DNA of 64,000 bases from Phymatolithon calcareum (Eukaryota > Rhodophyta > Florideophyceae > Hapalidiales), in the NCBI GenBank assembly GCA_977006965.1, contig OZ345379.1, forward strand, positions 124,001 through 188,000, written 5' to 3'. The notes below the pieces were generated by a model. It saw nothing but the letters and a program-made list of their open reading frames with translations, made no database searches and was not told the DNA's origin. Both the position numbers and the translations under genes were made by a program. Position 1 is the stretch's first letter; the number at the start of each line of letters is the position of its first letter. Positions 1 through 12,119 of this stretch are shown here, one piece after another.

Positions 1-1299
1 CAGTATCGTATTGAGGTCAAACCGGTTGAGTACGAGCCAAACGAAAACTGATCTCGATAATTCGTTTCAATGACCTTTCTTTTCTCTGGTCTTCACCTCG
101 TCCTTCGATTCGCTCCTCTCACAGCGCAATTCTTTTATTTCTCGTTCCTATCGTCATCTGATAGCGGAATTACTGCACAATTGTTCGCGCACATGCTTTC
201 ATCTGACGACCCAAGCGCCCGCCCGCAATCGCATTCCGAACGTCATGGAGAAATAATGAGCTCTTCGCACTGTTAGAGTGCTTGGGCGTCCAAATGGCGC
301 AGCCATCAATAAGAGCTTATGTCCCTTACAAGGAGGAACGATCGGGTCCGCGCGTTGAGAGGCGGTTTACGTGGGTGAAAACTGATTTTAGGTGCGCCAT
401 ACTGTACGTAGGCTGAATCCTACTTGCAGCCATCCCACCACGTTCTTAATTCCAGCAGCATGCATTTTGGTACGCAACAGCAATTACTATAAACGACCAC
501 TCATCGAGCGATCGGTCCGCCAATACTCCCGCACCCGAGTTCCAAGATCCATCTGTTCCACCAAATAGTAATCTCATAGTGCTCTCCTGCCGAGGGCCAA
601 GAATTCGTCTTTTCATCTCGGGTAAACTTTATATTGGCCCCGCCGTGCGAGAAACGAAACCATTTACAGCCGCCGTCGCCCACGGACAGCTTGTGTTGAA
701 AAATAACTATTTTTCAACAATTGCTGGCAATCTGGATTCTATTTTTTGAAAGTTTTTCACAACCTTGACCGCCATCATCGAGCAGTGAAGGTTTCCTGGC
801 CCGACTCACGGACCTTCTCTCCGCACGCAACAAAATCAACAGAAAATCAGATGCGGTATGACCACACGGCACCCACGCACGCACGCACAGCAGCCGCTAG
901 TTGCTCGTGCCAATTACACGTTGCTGACGCACCCCACAGCGCCGTGTGATTGCCGGTCAACCTTTGACTTTTGGCGCCGTTTCCATTCCTTTCCAATGAA
1001 ATTATGGAATTGCACGCACAATTGACTTGCAAATTCTGCCGCGAAGGGAGAGGCAATGGGTATTACTCACCCCCCCCCACCCCCCTCCGCCTTGCCGCCC
1101 AATTCCACGACAAACATCCCGCGTTCACCCAACAGCACCGACTTACTACTCTTTGCTACTACCCAAAACATCCTACTCAACTCATCCCTCCCACCCACAA
1201 CCTCAACATCTCTTCCCTAACTCATTCTCATCGCCACCCAGCTCACATCGCCTTCCCCATCATCATCGTCAATTGCTTTCGTCACGTCTCTTCGTCATC
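1..1299. other. Gene-free 5' region and leader of the first gene
   Basis: No convincing gene is seen in the first 1.3 kb. Short open frames here start at non-ATG codons or have no recognisable content. A perfect 12-bp inverted repeat (TGTTGAAAAATA, 2-nt spacer) lies at 694-719. From about 1065 the plus strand becomes strongly C/pyrimidine-rich, including a run of C residues at 1069-1085. This stays open in frame with the gene that starts at 1300, so it is most simply its promoter or 5' UTR. Confidence 0.5.
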
Positions 1300-2346
1300 A
1301 TGTTGGAGTATGGTCCGTTCTGGGATGAGGAATGTCTCCGAGGCGAGATCGCCCCAACTCGCACCCGCGAGCAATCTCTGTTCGATACTGACCTCTTCTG
1401 CGATGAGGAAACACTCGACTCCATAGTTCCAGATACCAATTCATCTTTACCGCCCACTTCGATTCCCGCGCAACCTGCAGCAATGCTGCCGCTCTCCCCA
1501 TCGCATTATCCATGCAACGGCGTGGATTCCCTCCCCTATCCACACAACGAAGAAAACTCGCTTCCCTCCATAAGCCCATGGCGGACATTCATGGACGACA
1601 GCTGCCCGTTTCGTCGTCGTGTCAAGGTTACAATAACTCCCAATCGCAAACGCCAATACCAATCCACCATCAACTCCACTGACCACACCCCCTCCCCTTC
1701 CGCCGTTCCTTCGGCAAAACGCAAGCGTCGCTCTGGTGCCAAGACATCAAGAGGCACATCGCCAACCAAGACGCAGGCTGTACTTCACTTTCCGCCAATG
1801 TTTGGCGCGCCGACTGTTCCACGCCGCCTTCGCATTCAACTTCCTAATTGTTCTGACCGCGTCGATCTTGAAAGCAGCGACGTCCTTTCCCGTCCCTCTG
1901 GTGCTTCGCATGTCGCGCGAAGCGCTGTCCCCAAAATGGAAGCTGAATTGTTGGCACCTACTGCATTCAGTCGTGGATTGCAACCAGAGCATGACCTTCA
2001 GCTTGTGCGTCATGAGCCTGACAATCCAGAGACTGTCATTATGATCGGCAGGGGCGGTGAGATGTCGGATTGCGAGGACAGTGGCTCGTCTCCCGATTTG
2101 CCAAGGAGCTACGTCACTGCCGCGTTGCACTCCCGTCTTCGATCTGTGTCTTCTGGAAGAGTTCATCTGTCGGACATTGACAGCATTACGTGCACATCCC
2201 GTCTAACAGTTTCATCCTGTGCATCGCGCGATAGCTCGACACTTCCGAAGGTCAGTGATGCTGTGATGGCTGTGACCCGCGCTGCGCAGATTTTCAAATC
2301 AGAGTTCGCGCCCGATAGATCGAAGACAATTGGTCACATGGCATAA
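1300..2346 (+). CDS. Unrecognised Ser/Pro-rich, nuclear-type protein (348 aa)
   Basis: The open frame continues upstream of 1300, but the first ATG in it is at 1300, just after a long pyrimidine-rich tract; the upstream part reads as low-complexity Pro/Ser and is probably 5' UTR. The protein begins MLEYGPFWDEECLRGE, with an acidic N-terminal stretch. A basic cluster (SAKRKRRSGAK) follows near residue 125 and looks like a nuclear localisation signal. Later there is an acidic Ser-rich segment (EMSDCEDSGSSPD). There is no catalytic motif, membrane segment or family that I recognise. The composition suggests a largely disordered nuclear regulatory or scaffold protein, which is inference. The coding status is likely because the frame is long and the codon composition differs from the flanks. 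Confidence 0.65.
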   Translation: MLEYGPFWDEECLRGEIAPTRTREQSLFDTDLFCDEETLDSIVPDTNSSLPPTSIPAQPAAMLPLSPSHYPCNGVDSLPYPHNEENSLPSISPWRTFMDDSCPFRRRVKVTITPNRKRQYQSTINSTDHTPSPSAVPSAKRKRRSGAKTSRGTSPTKTQAVLHFPPMFGAPTVPRRLRIQLPNCSDRVDLESSDVLSRPSGASHVARSAVPKMEAELLAPTAFSRGLQPEHDLQLVRHEPDNPETVIMIGRGGEMSDCEDSGSSPDLPRSYVTAALHSRLRSVSSGRVHLSDIDSITCTSRLTVSSCASRDSSTLPKVSDAVMAVTRAAQIFKSEFAPDRSKTIGHMA

Positions 2347-5300
2347 TCAAGAGAGTCGTAGAAAAGCTAGAAAAATGTACAAAATTTCGCAACTTGAGTA
2401 GGAAGAGCACCTCGTCAATTTCTCATCGCAATAGGGCGAGTATCAACTTTGTTGATTTGATATTTCCCATCTAAAAGCAGGATATGAACATGAATTGAGT
2501 AATCGGATGCCGAAATGATTAATCAGCAAATCATCATAATTGACCGAAATTTTTAACGCTGAAATTCATGAATTTTATTCAAAAACGTAATTTCATGGGA
2601 AATGGGGAAACAGTAGATTAGATCTGTACAGTATTGCTCCTTTTTTCGATGCAATTCTTCTTGCAAAAGTACTTGCAGCACATCCCATTTCCTAAGTCAG
2701 GGTATCCGAAAACTCCTCGGGGTGCGGTGCTCACCCTCAATACCTTGCAGAACAGGCGATGCTTGTTTGTTCGTCCTGCACAAGACTTGACAGTGCTCTA
2801 ATTTACATTTATGGTACATCCACGCCGTAGGAACTGCATTGCCCGACACGTAGAGATGGTCTATGAACCTGAAGCCTTTGACGATACCGAGAGCGAGTAA
2901 TGCTTCATTGTTGAAGCTATAAAATTGCTACTGAAGAAAAAATTGCGTACAATAGCCACTAAATTAAAACTTAGTAATTTCTAATGTTCTGTAACGAACG
3001 CGGTTGTAGTCGCGCTGTTAAGTATGTGGAGAAAGTACGATGGAGGGCACCCCGCACAGTAAAGTCGTCTGTACGGGTTCGTTTATTAGGAAATGCGTGC
3101 CCGTGGAAACGGTGACTGTCTCCACTCTTATTGAGATGTGTTCTTGTGTGTCGAGAGTTTGTTCTTGTTGGGAGATTCTAAAGGGATGTGATAGATAGAC
3201 ACTGGACATGAGGACCTAACTGGTCCTTACAGTACGGGAATTTTTCTTCAATAATTCTCTCAATTATTCAAGAAGATGTTCGTGTTACTCTTAAAAAGGA
3301 GGCTTCTCATCATCAGTGTTGTCAAAGACATGAAGCTCATGGGTCTTCTCTACGTGCCGGGCCAACCAGTTCCTACCACTGGATGTACCTCGCATGCAAT
3401 CTGGGGCGCATCAAGTCTTGAGCACGACGAGCAGACGAGCCTCGAAGTCATGACTTTGCAAGCATTGCATGTATTCCAAACGTGAAGGTGTCGTTGCAGG
3501 AGGCGGTGCCAGTGTACGATGCGGCGAGACAATGGAATAAGGTTATGGGAGGTCGTGTTCCATACCTGATGATGTATTGTTTACTCCCACATACAACAAT
3601 GATTCGAGGGATGCTTTGGCACGCGCCTTTTTCCCGGACGCCTTTCAGCAGGCAATTATTATTCTCAACGTGCTCGGAAGGGGCTATGACCGAGTTACGA
3701 TGCACCACTTTCTGAACACCAAGTTGCGCGACCAGGGACATATTCTCTGGTTGAGACACGAGCATTTGCAAAGTTGAATACAGAACTGGTTGGGATTGGG
3801 GAGGGAGGTTAGGCCGAAGGATCAGCCTAATGCTGGCGCGCAGAATCCCAAGAGTTTCGTGGGGTTCTACAGGGGTCATATGATTCAAGAGTGAGATGTC
3901 ACGAGGACTAAATTGGCGTTCGATGACATGCATAATGGAAAACTTATCACGCGGCAGCGGAAAATCGATGTTGTACCGAAGGAGACAGTGCGAGTTGAGC
4001 CGAATTAATCAATAGCGGACTGCAACTTCATCACTGTTTGAATTAAGGAGAAAGCCATTGTCATCGTTCCATTTCACTTCCGTTGTGAAAACGAGTGCAG
4101 ATTCAAGGGCGCATACAGTATCGAATGGTTCTATCCCGGTGAAATCGGTGATTGTTGAGGGCTTTGTTCGCACAGTCCTGGTGATCCGAGGTATTCGCAA
4201 AATAACGGTGCTGTTGGTGGTAGCCCGAATACGAAGGGATTAACTGATTGGTCCTTAAATTCTTCTTCTTGACAAAATGACGACGAATATCAGCAACTCC
4301 GACACTGTAGCTCCTTGTCGTCCAGTTCGCATTAACTTCACATACGTCATTACCGTCTGATACATGAGCATGAATCAGTCATATGAGGTAGGAGGTCCTA
4401 TCCCACCACTTTCGTTTGTTTTATCTCCTTTAGGTGTCCGCACGGACCAGACTTGGCAAGGAAAGTTTCCTCCAATAGATGAAAGAACTTCGTTGGAACC
4501 ATTCGACATGCGCTAAAATATCAGGGGTAACGTGATTGGCAGTTTCTTATGAGGCCTGATCCAGAGATCACTGCAGTGCATAAAATGCCCTGCAGCGATC
4601 TGTGGTTCCAAGGAGCCATGAGCAGAGAGATCAAAGGCTTCTCTGGTTCAAGATGGGATGGATAGGACTTCACAATTGTATTGGACAGGAGCACAGACGT
4701 AGGAACGCCCGATACCCCCAAGAGCTATGTTCGGTGTCGCTCTGTAAGCTCCATCCAACGCTGGTGTTTCTTTTTCTCGAAGGCGACTCAATTCGGCATG
4801 GTGCGCAGCTTGAACGTCTTCTACAGCATTCCCTGGCTTGACGTCGATGAACTTGACGGTCATCACCTTGGTATTGGGACTCATTTGTTGCACTATTTTG
4901 CGCGCAATGAATTGCTTGAGCGACCGCTTCCAGAACGATCTCATTTAGTTTTTTCGACATTGGCCGAAAACAATACATTCCGTGGCTTTCTGCCAGACTT
5001 CTAACTGCAGTTGATTTGGCGTGAACAGGGGCACCGACTCGTCGGCGAGGATCGTTTCCCAGTGTCATCCCAGCACGAAGTACTTCTGATCAAAGATAAT
5101 TTTGCTCGCTATAATCCCGAAATTCCGTATAATGAAGAAGTTAGAATCTCCGAGGGTGTGAGAAAGTGGGGCCTTTCTGCATGTGACGCCAAAACAGTGC
5201 TTTGCATCTTTTCGTCTACATTTATTAGTTTTGAACTTTTGCCTCAATTGAGGATTCTGTACAATAAACAGTAGGGTTCATGATGAAGGTTTTCCCATAT

Positions 5301-6513
5301 CTCTCTTCTCCGGCAAGCGCTCGGTCAAGAAGATACCTTTGCCACCTTTCTGGTCAGGTTTAGCCGTGCTGGAATCGTCGCAATCGGGGTCGACCAATGA
5401 TACGCAACAGCGAAAAGAAATCGAGAACAACTGACACCCTCAGCGAGCGCCAAGATGCCACCCCCCAATTCAAAGCTGAATCCAGGAAATGATGAAACTT
5501 TGCTCACTGGAGTAGTTCCGTTTCTTGATCTTTACTGACCCGCTTACTGCGTCAGAAGAGGCGAACGAAAAGCATTCGGAAGGAGCATTCAATGGGCTTT
5601 TTCTGGAAAATTCTTTTGAATTTTGCAGCAAAAGCATTGAATGTACCTGGCTCTTTCCAGGCAAGGCAATGCAGCAAGCCTCCTCAGTAATGTTATTATG
5701 TTTTACAGGCATACGGCCACCTGCAACTTGGCAAGCCCTCCATAAAGGGTCTTGGCTCCGTGGCACAAATGGCAGGAACCTCGGCGTCCGAAATGTCGCA
5801 TGAGAAGTTGCATCAGTCCTCCACCACCTGGCGTTGTTGTACAATAAAGCTGTCTGCAGTATCGCAGTTCTTCTGCTCTGTTACCATGAGAGCGCGGGCC
5901 GCGCTGCGAGCGGAGTGAAAAGGGGATATGTGGGCACGCCTCTTCCTGCGTTCCCAGAATGAGCACAAAATCGGAGATGTAGCTTGTATGAGCTCAATTT
6001 GCAGATTTATGAAACGATGTGCTCTGCTCTGCTCTTTCTGCTCGTATTATATAATTCCTCATTTATAATTACTATAAATGAGGAATAGAAATGAGCGCTC
6101 CAGGCGGGTTCTCTCGATCCGCTCGGACCGAGATGCAGCTCCTCGTGGACCGGCGCAGGACTCGCCATAAAAGTATCCACAAAGCATGTCCGTCCGCTCC
6201 TCTTCCCATTTGATTTGCTCACGGGGCTCGTTTCATAGATATTTGGGGCCGGTCGGGGCTTGGAGTAGTGGGCCAGAGCCGACACTAAATTTGGATTTCC
6301 AAATTGAAATATACCCCGCCCTCCGCCCGATTCGGCATCATAGTTACCTCATCTGAGGCTGGCGGCTGGGCTGCTGTCCCGCGCCTCCGTCACGAACCCC
6401 TCATCAAAGCCACCACAAGTACAGTAGTCCCCGTCGAACCATCGTCACCTTCACTCCGCACCCCGTCGCGAACCGAAACCACTTCCTCGCCGCACTCTCT
6501 CCTCCCTCGAACG
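2347..6513. other. 4.2-kb stretch without a supported gene
   Basis: I see many short overlapping open frames on both strands but none with a recognisable domain. The longest, a 161-codon minus frame near 3448-3933, is about what chance would give. A 14-bp inverted repeat (ATTCCTCATTTATA with its complement, 5-nt spacer) lies at 6054-6086. TACAGTA words occur at 2627, 3228 and 6420. The last few hundred bases before 6514 stay open in frame with the WD40 gene and are probably its leader. Decayed transposon sequence is possible but not shown. Confidence 0.4.
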
Positions 6514-8007
6514 ATGAAGCCCGACTCGTCTGTTAGTAAGGCTCGCGCCTCCACGGCTGGCGGCTCTACACGTGCTGCGAGTGCCTCGGCCGCGCCCGCC
6601 ACTGTTGCAGTTGCGGCACCAACCATGGCACAGCCGCCAAAACAGACAAGTAAACGGACGTATGCCGATTCTTCCCTGTCAGCAGCACTGAAGCTCGAGT
6701 ATGAGCTCCCAGCCAGTCTACTTCGAAAACGTCGTCGTCGATACTCTGTCGACGCGCCGGAGCGTGCATCTATTGCGCGCAAACTTCTCAACCGTGAGCT
6801 TGGCTCTGAGACAGCGCTCGGCACAAGAACTGCCTCTGCGCGTGAGCGGTTTGCAAATATTTCGTTACAAACCACGTTTGACACGCATGATCCTGCTGCG
6901 CTTGGGTCGAAAATGCTTTGGCTGCGACGAAGGTCGAAGATTATTGAGATTGTCAGTTCGCGTGACCTCATATTCTCCCTTACGCACACTGGAATTTGCG
7001 CTGCGTTCTCGCGCGATCTCGGAACGCGCATCTGTTTTATGAACATTAAGGACGATGAGGTTATTCGAAGTCTTTTTCTAAACAAGACGAATGATGCGCT
7101 TATCACTGTCAGTGTGTTTAAGAAGGACGAGTTTTCCAGTTTGCATTGTCGTAGCACTCCGCTTGCTCACATTCGCAAGGGATATCTTGGGAGTGGTTGT
7201 GCCATATTCGAAACGGAAAGTTTACGGTGGCCGGGCTTTGTCGAGTTTGATGATGTCAATGGCAGGGTTTTGACTTTTTCCGCTGAAAACAAGAAGTACA
7301 AAGTATGGGATCTCAAGACCTACAAGCATATTTATACCATCAAGGATGATCGAATATACGAAATCAAAATTTCCCCAGGAATTATGCTCCTGATTTATAA
7401 CCGTCAGGAGGGTTATGTTCCGTTGAAGATTGTGAACGTCGAAGATGGTAGCGTGCTAAAGGAGATGAATCATCTCCTCCATCGCAAGCGCAAAATCGAT
7501 TTTATTGAACAATTCAACGAGAAATTGCTCGTGAAGCAGGAGCACGAAAACCTTCAAATTGTCGACGTCCGTACTGGCGGTCATATAGAGGTTGAACGCA
7601 GTAACTTTCTCACACCGAATGCGTTCATCTTCCTGTACGAGAATCAGGTATTTCTAACGTTTCGACAGCGGCACGTAAGTGTGTGGAATTTTAACGGTGA
7701 ACTTGTAACCAACTTTGAAGATCACACCCTCTGGCACTCGGACTCGAATACAAGTTCCATTTACATCACACAACATCAGGACCTCATCATGAGTTATTGC
7801 CAGCAGGACAGTGGTTGTTCGCATGGGTCTATCAACATTTCGTGGATCTCCACTGGAAAGTCCCTCTGCAAGGTCACATGCGGCCCGGACCAGGGCGACG
7901 ATCATCTCCGAGCGCTCGAAGACGTGAGCGCGTTGTACTATAATGAGGAGCGTAACGAGATTTACTCGGGCAATCGTCAAGGCTTTGTTCATGTCTGGTC
8001 GAGCTAA
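6514..8007 (+). CDS. WD40-like beta-propeller protein of a plant/algal family (497 aa)
   Basis: The first ATG in the frame is at 6514, with A at -3; upstream codons are open but contain no ATG. The N-terminal ~65 residues are Ala/Ser-rich and low in complexity. The rest reads as a continuous propeller-like protein with short recognisable stretches: KIIEIVSSRDLIFSLT, GFVEFDDVNGRVLTFSA, EIKISPGIMLLIYN, KIDFIEQFNEKLLVKQE, FIFLYENQVFLTFR and a C-terminal NEIYSGNRQGFVHVWSS. From memory these match a strongly conserved, poorly characterised WD40-like family of green plants and algae. The canonical GH/WD repeats are weak, so the fold assignment comes from the family rather than from repeat signatures. 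The molecular role is unknown; a scaffold for protein contacts is inferred. No intron is visible. Confidence 0.85.
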   Translation: MKPDSSVSKARASTAGGSTRAASASAAPATVAVAAPTMAQPPKQTSKRTYADSSLSAALKLEYELPASLLRKRRRRYSVDAPERASIARKLLNRELGSETALGTRTASARERFANISLQTTFDTHDPAALGSKMLWLRRRSKIIEIVSSRDLIFSLTHTGICAAFSRDLGTRICFMNIKDDEVIRSLFLNKTNDALITVSVFKKDEFSSLHCRSTPLAHIRKGYLGSGCAIFETESLRWPGFVEFDDVNGRVLTFSAENKKYKVWDLKTYKHIYTIKDDRIYEIKISPGIMLLIYNRQEGYVPLKIVNVEDGSVLKEMNHLLHRKRKIDFIEQFNEKLLVKQEHENLQIVDVRTGGHIEVERSNFLTPNAFIFLYENQVFLTFRQRHVSVWNFNGELVTNFEDHTLWHSDSNTSSIYITQHQDLIMSYCQQDSGCSHGSINISWISTGKSLCKVTCGPDQGDDHLRALEDVSALYYNEERNEIYSGNRQGFVHVWSS

Positions 8008-9982
8008 TGGCACGCGTCGCAGAGTGCACGGGAGTGTAAGCTGTAACTAACTTATTCTGCGTGCATCAAGATTGCGGCGATGTTGTCTGCCACTTGCGCT
8101 GTTCGTCTGTCCGGTCGTTTTCGTTGACAAACTGCAAGCGTTGTTGAATGCGCTGATCGATGCGGCAATACTTTTTTAGTTCGTGGTAGATTGGCGGGAA
8201 ATAACAGTTGTCTGTACTTCGGAGTTAACCGTGTACTAACGGCTGTGAAGTCGTTGTGCTTCGAATACGTTCACGTCAAGTCGCTGTCTTTTCCTTGACT
8301 AAATAACAAAACATTACACAAATAAAACGTAACAAATCAGGTGTAGCTTCTGTCGTGTCTGTAAAAAGCATTGCATCTTCACAATACAAACACCTCTGCT
8401 CTCCTCAGCATTCCTTTGCATTGCAAAAACCACATCGGAAAAACAAAAGAAGTCATCATGACTGATTGTCCATCACCTTCATTTTCCAAGGACGCACGCC
8501 CTCGTTACCTTCATCTGTTTATGCTTCCAATCGTCAGTTCTCTTTCTTTTTCCGCCGTGCTGTGCATTACGTGGTACAGTACTTAGTGGAATCGAGTCCA
8601 CAGTACTTGTGCCGGATATATCGCGTCGGCAACCTTCACCCTGGGTTCGAAAGACAGTTTGGGCACGAGAATGTCCCAAAATGTGAAGTTTCACATTGGC
8701 ACCCAAACTCTTCACATGCGCTCCAACATAAGCTCTCATTGCCGTGCTGAAATCAACTCGACAATGACTGCGTGTACAGTATTTTGCACAATTCTTGAGT
8801 CCGAACTAGGGTTCTTTGACCGCATTGAGCTCGATTAATTGGTGTGCATAATCGACCGTTTTCTAGACCAATCTGAATAGTGCAAAATGTTTTGCGTTGA
8901 CTGTGAGCGCGTGATAGCAACTGTGGTGATGCTAGCACTGTGCTCGAGGGTCTAACGGTGAAACCATCTGTTCAGATCACTCCCCGCCAACTCATTAGCC
9001 CCATGTATCTTCATTCGGACTTTCACATGAAGCACATGGTTACGCACCTCGAAAATGGAGACGTTCAGTATGGATTGCTGCCCTCTTGCCCCCTCCGAGA
9101 TTAAGAGTTGCCTAGGAAATGTCGTCATGTACCTCTCCGCAATGTTACTCGCGATTCTTTTCTTTCCTTTTTTCTCAGTGCATTGTGTGTTCTCTCTGTC
9201 GAGGGGAAAAATCTATAGGTGACCAATGTAAGAACGCGACATACTTTTGGGAAATGCACCATTCCCTTCAATTTTCACTCTACACATGTCCTTTTCACAG
9301 CAAAATGCATTCAGGATGCGATAGCACCTCCGAAAGCAACATTTTTTCGGGCGATGAAACGAAATTTCCGCAGGCGCATAGCACATTATTTCATGTAGAT
9401 GTGCAACTATGCTGACTTTTGTACATCTACATCGTTTTCCTGCATGGAAACAACGAAGTTGAGAGCTACATATCTGCGCATCGCAACCACGTCCCACATC
9501 CTTGGTGATTGAATCTCCAATTCGCCTGACTCTGCATGGTGAGCGATAGACACGCCAGTTTCGATTATGCAAATCCGTCTCCTTATTTCTTTCCAGAAAA
9601 TGCATCACCTCAGTCTTGCAATCTACTGTAAGCATCTGCATGACATCGCTTGCTTCACAGAATGGATACGCACAGTGATGCAAGTGGTGCTCCATTTCTG
9701 GACGTCTTGACGTTTCGGGTGTAATGTCATACCTGGAAAGTTTTGCGTAGAACTCAAAAACTAATGTTAGTTTTTGGCTTCTCTGCAAAATTTTTCATTC
9801 GACGCAAAATGTGTGATTTTGGGGTAATAGTGTACACAACCTCCAGAGTCATCCGCGATTAGGCGGCTGTGCCGATCCAGCTAATTGGCGATCCAATTTC
9901 CCTTTTTGACGCTGCACTTCGCCGACCAAAGAAGCGATCCGATACGAGCGTCCTGGCGCTGGGATCGCGTCGCGCACGACAA
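8008..9982. other. 2-kb intergenic stretch, no supported gene
   Basis: No open frame here has recognisable content. A 191-codon minus-strand frame (9213-9788) is Cys- and His-rich but starts from a non-ATG codon and resembles nothing I know; it is near the length expected by chance in a window this size. TACAGTA occurs at 8575 and 8775. The last part contains the promoter and leader of the MIC60 gene. Confidence 0.4.
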
Positions 9983-11903
9983 ATGGACCGGATCGGCTCA
10001 GCGCGAGTCGCGGGGAGTCGGCCCCGAGTGGGCCGGCTTCTCTTTTTCGGGACAACAATTCCAACTCTCGCAATTGCGGCTCGTATGCACACAAACGACG
10101 GTACGGGCCTCTCATTTCCTCCTCGCATCTGCTCCATTTTGCAAGCATCTGAGGCTCTCGCTGACCCTTGTTTCTCATCTACTTGCAGAATTCCGCGCCT
10201 ACGTTGAAACAAAGCTTCCCGGTGCCTCCGCTGCTCTTGCGAGAATTACCGGTGTGGATTACGCAGTGCCTGCTAATGCGGAACCGGACTCCCCGTGGCC
10301 ACGTGGGTCCACACTTCCGCCGCACTTTGAGACTGTCCCGGAAATCCTCTCGAAGATCGAGAAAGACACGGACAAGAAAGAGGATCCCGCACAGAGCCAT
10401 ACCCCTGCTCAGCGTCCTTCAGCTCATCAAGCGGAGAAAGCTGAAAGAGACACAGCAACCCCGGCAGCAGTTGCTGGTAGCGTTGAAAAATCTAAATCTT
10501 CCGAAAAGGAGATTGAAAACATACCTGTGAAAGATGTGGAAAAAGCAGGGGAAACGGCAGTTATCCCGCCTACTCCGGCAACTCCAGCTCCCTCGTCGTC
10601 CGCGCTGAAAGTTCCTGAGGAGGCGCCTATTGCTGCAGCCACACCAGCTGTGGTGAAGAACGACACATCGCCCACGGCTGCCCCATCTGCCTCAAAGCCT
10701 CCGGCCGACATTCAGGACGCAAAGACCAAGATCAGACGTGTGTTCGGCAAGCCTTCGGAGGAGGCATCCTCACCTTTCGCAAAGAAAGGCGAGGTGATCA
10801 ATTCTTCTGTCTACAAAAAGCCCGACTTGTGGAAGTCAAAATCCGGAAAACTTGATACGCTTGCTCCAGCGGAGCAGGCGGAAAAAGCACTATCTGATGT
10901 GCAGGCGTTGCGTCGCGATCTCGAAAACCAGGCACAATGGGATGCCGTCCGTATCCAGAAAGCCGTCTACGCGCAACTTCTCGAGGACAAGAAAACCGCG
11001 GCAAAGGAAGCCGCGGAAATGTCGCGCAAGCATGTCGCTGCATTGGAACGCGTCAAGGAGGAAGCGATGAAAAACACAGAGAAGGTTCTCGAAATCCGCA
11101 CCCGCGAAATTGAAGTGCGCACCGCCGAACGTCGCGACAAGGAGCTGAAGGAAATGCTTGCGACGCGTGAGGTGCACCTTCGCACGGAATTGGAAGTGGA
11201 GTTCTTCGAGCGCGAACGGCAGCAGGCAGTCGCGCGTGAAAGCGCCCTCGCAGAAGCTCAGGCCCGTGTGTCGGCACTGGCATCGCATTTCGACACGCTT
11301 CTCGAACACAATAAGAAATCACGAGAGGCGGCGCAAACTTCCGCGGCTGCATTCGCGCTCTGCGACGCGATTGCAACGAACCGTCCATTCGGCGCACAAC
11401 TCGATGTGATTGCCGGGAAGACCGAACTTGCCGCCGCGGTCGCCGCCAGCATTCCGCGCAGTGCGCAGGACGGCGGTATTCCGACGACGCAGGAATTGCA
11501 GCGGGCATTTCCGAAAGTTTCGCGACGCGGACTTGGGGCAGCGCTTGTGCCGGAGGACGCGGCTGGGACGATTTGGGGGCACATTCTTGGCGCTGTGATG
11601 TCGAGGCTTAAGATACGTATGTTTGAGGCGCCTTTGGCGGCGTGCGCGGAATTTGATGAGCCTGCATCGGATGAGGAGCGGATTCGACAGGCGCAGGCGT
11701 ATGTGGAGGCGGGGAAATTGAATAAGGCTATGACGGTGCTGAAGGGACTTGAGACGGGGTTGTCGGTTAGCATTTTGAGCGACTGGATGGCGGATGCGAG
11801 AGCGAGATGTGCGGCGGATCAGGCGGGTAGTGTGCTGTTTGCGGATGCTACGATTGCACAGATCGCGTTGTCTACCACGCCGCCGAAACATCCGGCGGCG
11901 TGA
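9983..11903 (+). CDS. MIC60: MIC60/mitofilin, MICOS core subunit (2 exons, ~610 aa)
   Basis: Exons are placed at 9983-10100 and 10189-11903, with an 88-bp phase-1 GT-AG intron (GTACGG...CTTGCAG). Exon 1 encodes a basic presequence and one membrane span (GRLLFFGTTIPTLAIAARM), the mitochondrial inner-membrane anchor expected for MIC60. The splice creates a glutamate and joins to FRAYVETKLPG, which resembles the segment that follows the anchor in mitofilins. A Pro/Ala/Lys-rich linker comes next, then a long Arg/Glu-rich coiled coil (about DNA 10870-11330), then the mitofilin C-terminal domain with the GLGAALVPEDAAG and ASDEERIRQAQAYVEAGKL stretches. In the family this domain binds other MICOS subunits and shapes crista junctions. 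The exon-2 frame stays open across the intron, so an unspliced reading gives a false N-terminus. The C-terminal assignment is strong; exon 1 is inference supported by frame, splice signals and the membrane span. Confidence 0.85.
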
Positions 11904-12119
11904 AGAAGTACGTTGTGGAAAAGGAGAAGGGTTGATGAAGGGAGGTGGGAATAGTTGAATAGTTGTGTGTTTGTGTAAACGATTTTGTCAAGTAGGTGGT
12001 GGTGTTGTTATTCTGTGCTGGTTGGGGTTGGAGGAGGAAAATTTATTGCTTGGAAAACTAGGAAGTGTAGTGAGAGACTATTAATAAGCATGGCGGTGGT
12101 GATTTATGGAGGCCGGTCG

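Noticed and set aside
501-683. 60-codon minus frame with a Trp-rich stretch
   Set aside because: Starts at GTG with no ATG and is too short to support; it might be an exon but nothing confirms it.
971-1426. 151-codon plus frame rich in Pro, His and Ser
   Set aside because: A product of the C-rich leader of the gene at 1300; low complexity, and it overlaps the real start in another frame.
3448-3933. 161-codon minus-strand frame
   Set aside because: No family resemblance, and it overlaps several equally long frames on the other strand.
6390-7157. 255-codon minus-strand frame
   Set aside because: It is the antisense shadow of the WD40-like gene and has biased Arg/Ser/Ala composition.
8640-8670. 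GGGTTCGAA, a possible tRNA B box
   Set aside because: No matching A box or cloverleaf could be built around it; likewise for the GGGTTCGATC near 15040.
9213-9788. 191-codon Cys/His-rich minus-strand frame
   Set aside because: It starts at a non-ATG codon, has no recognisable domain, and one frame of this length is expected by chance in a window of this size.
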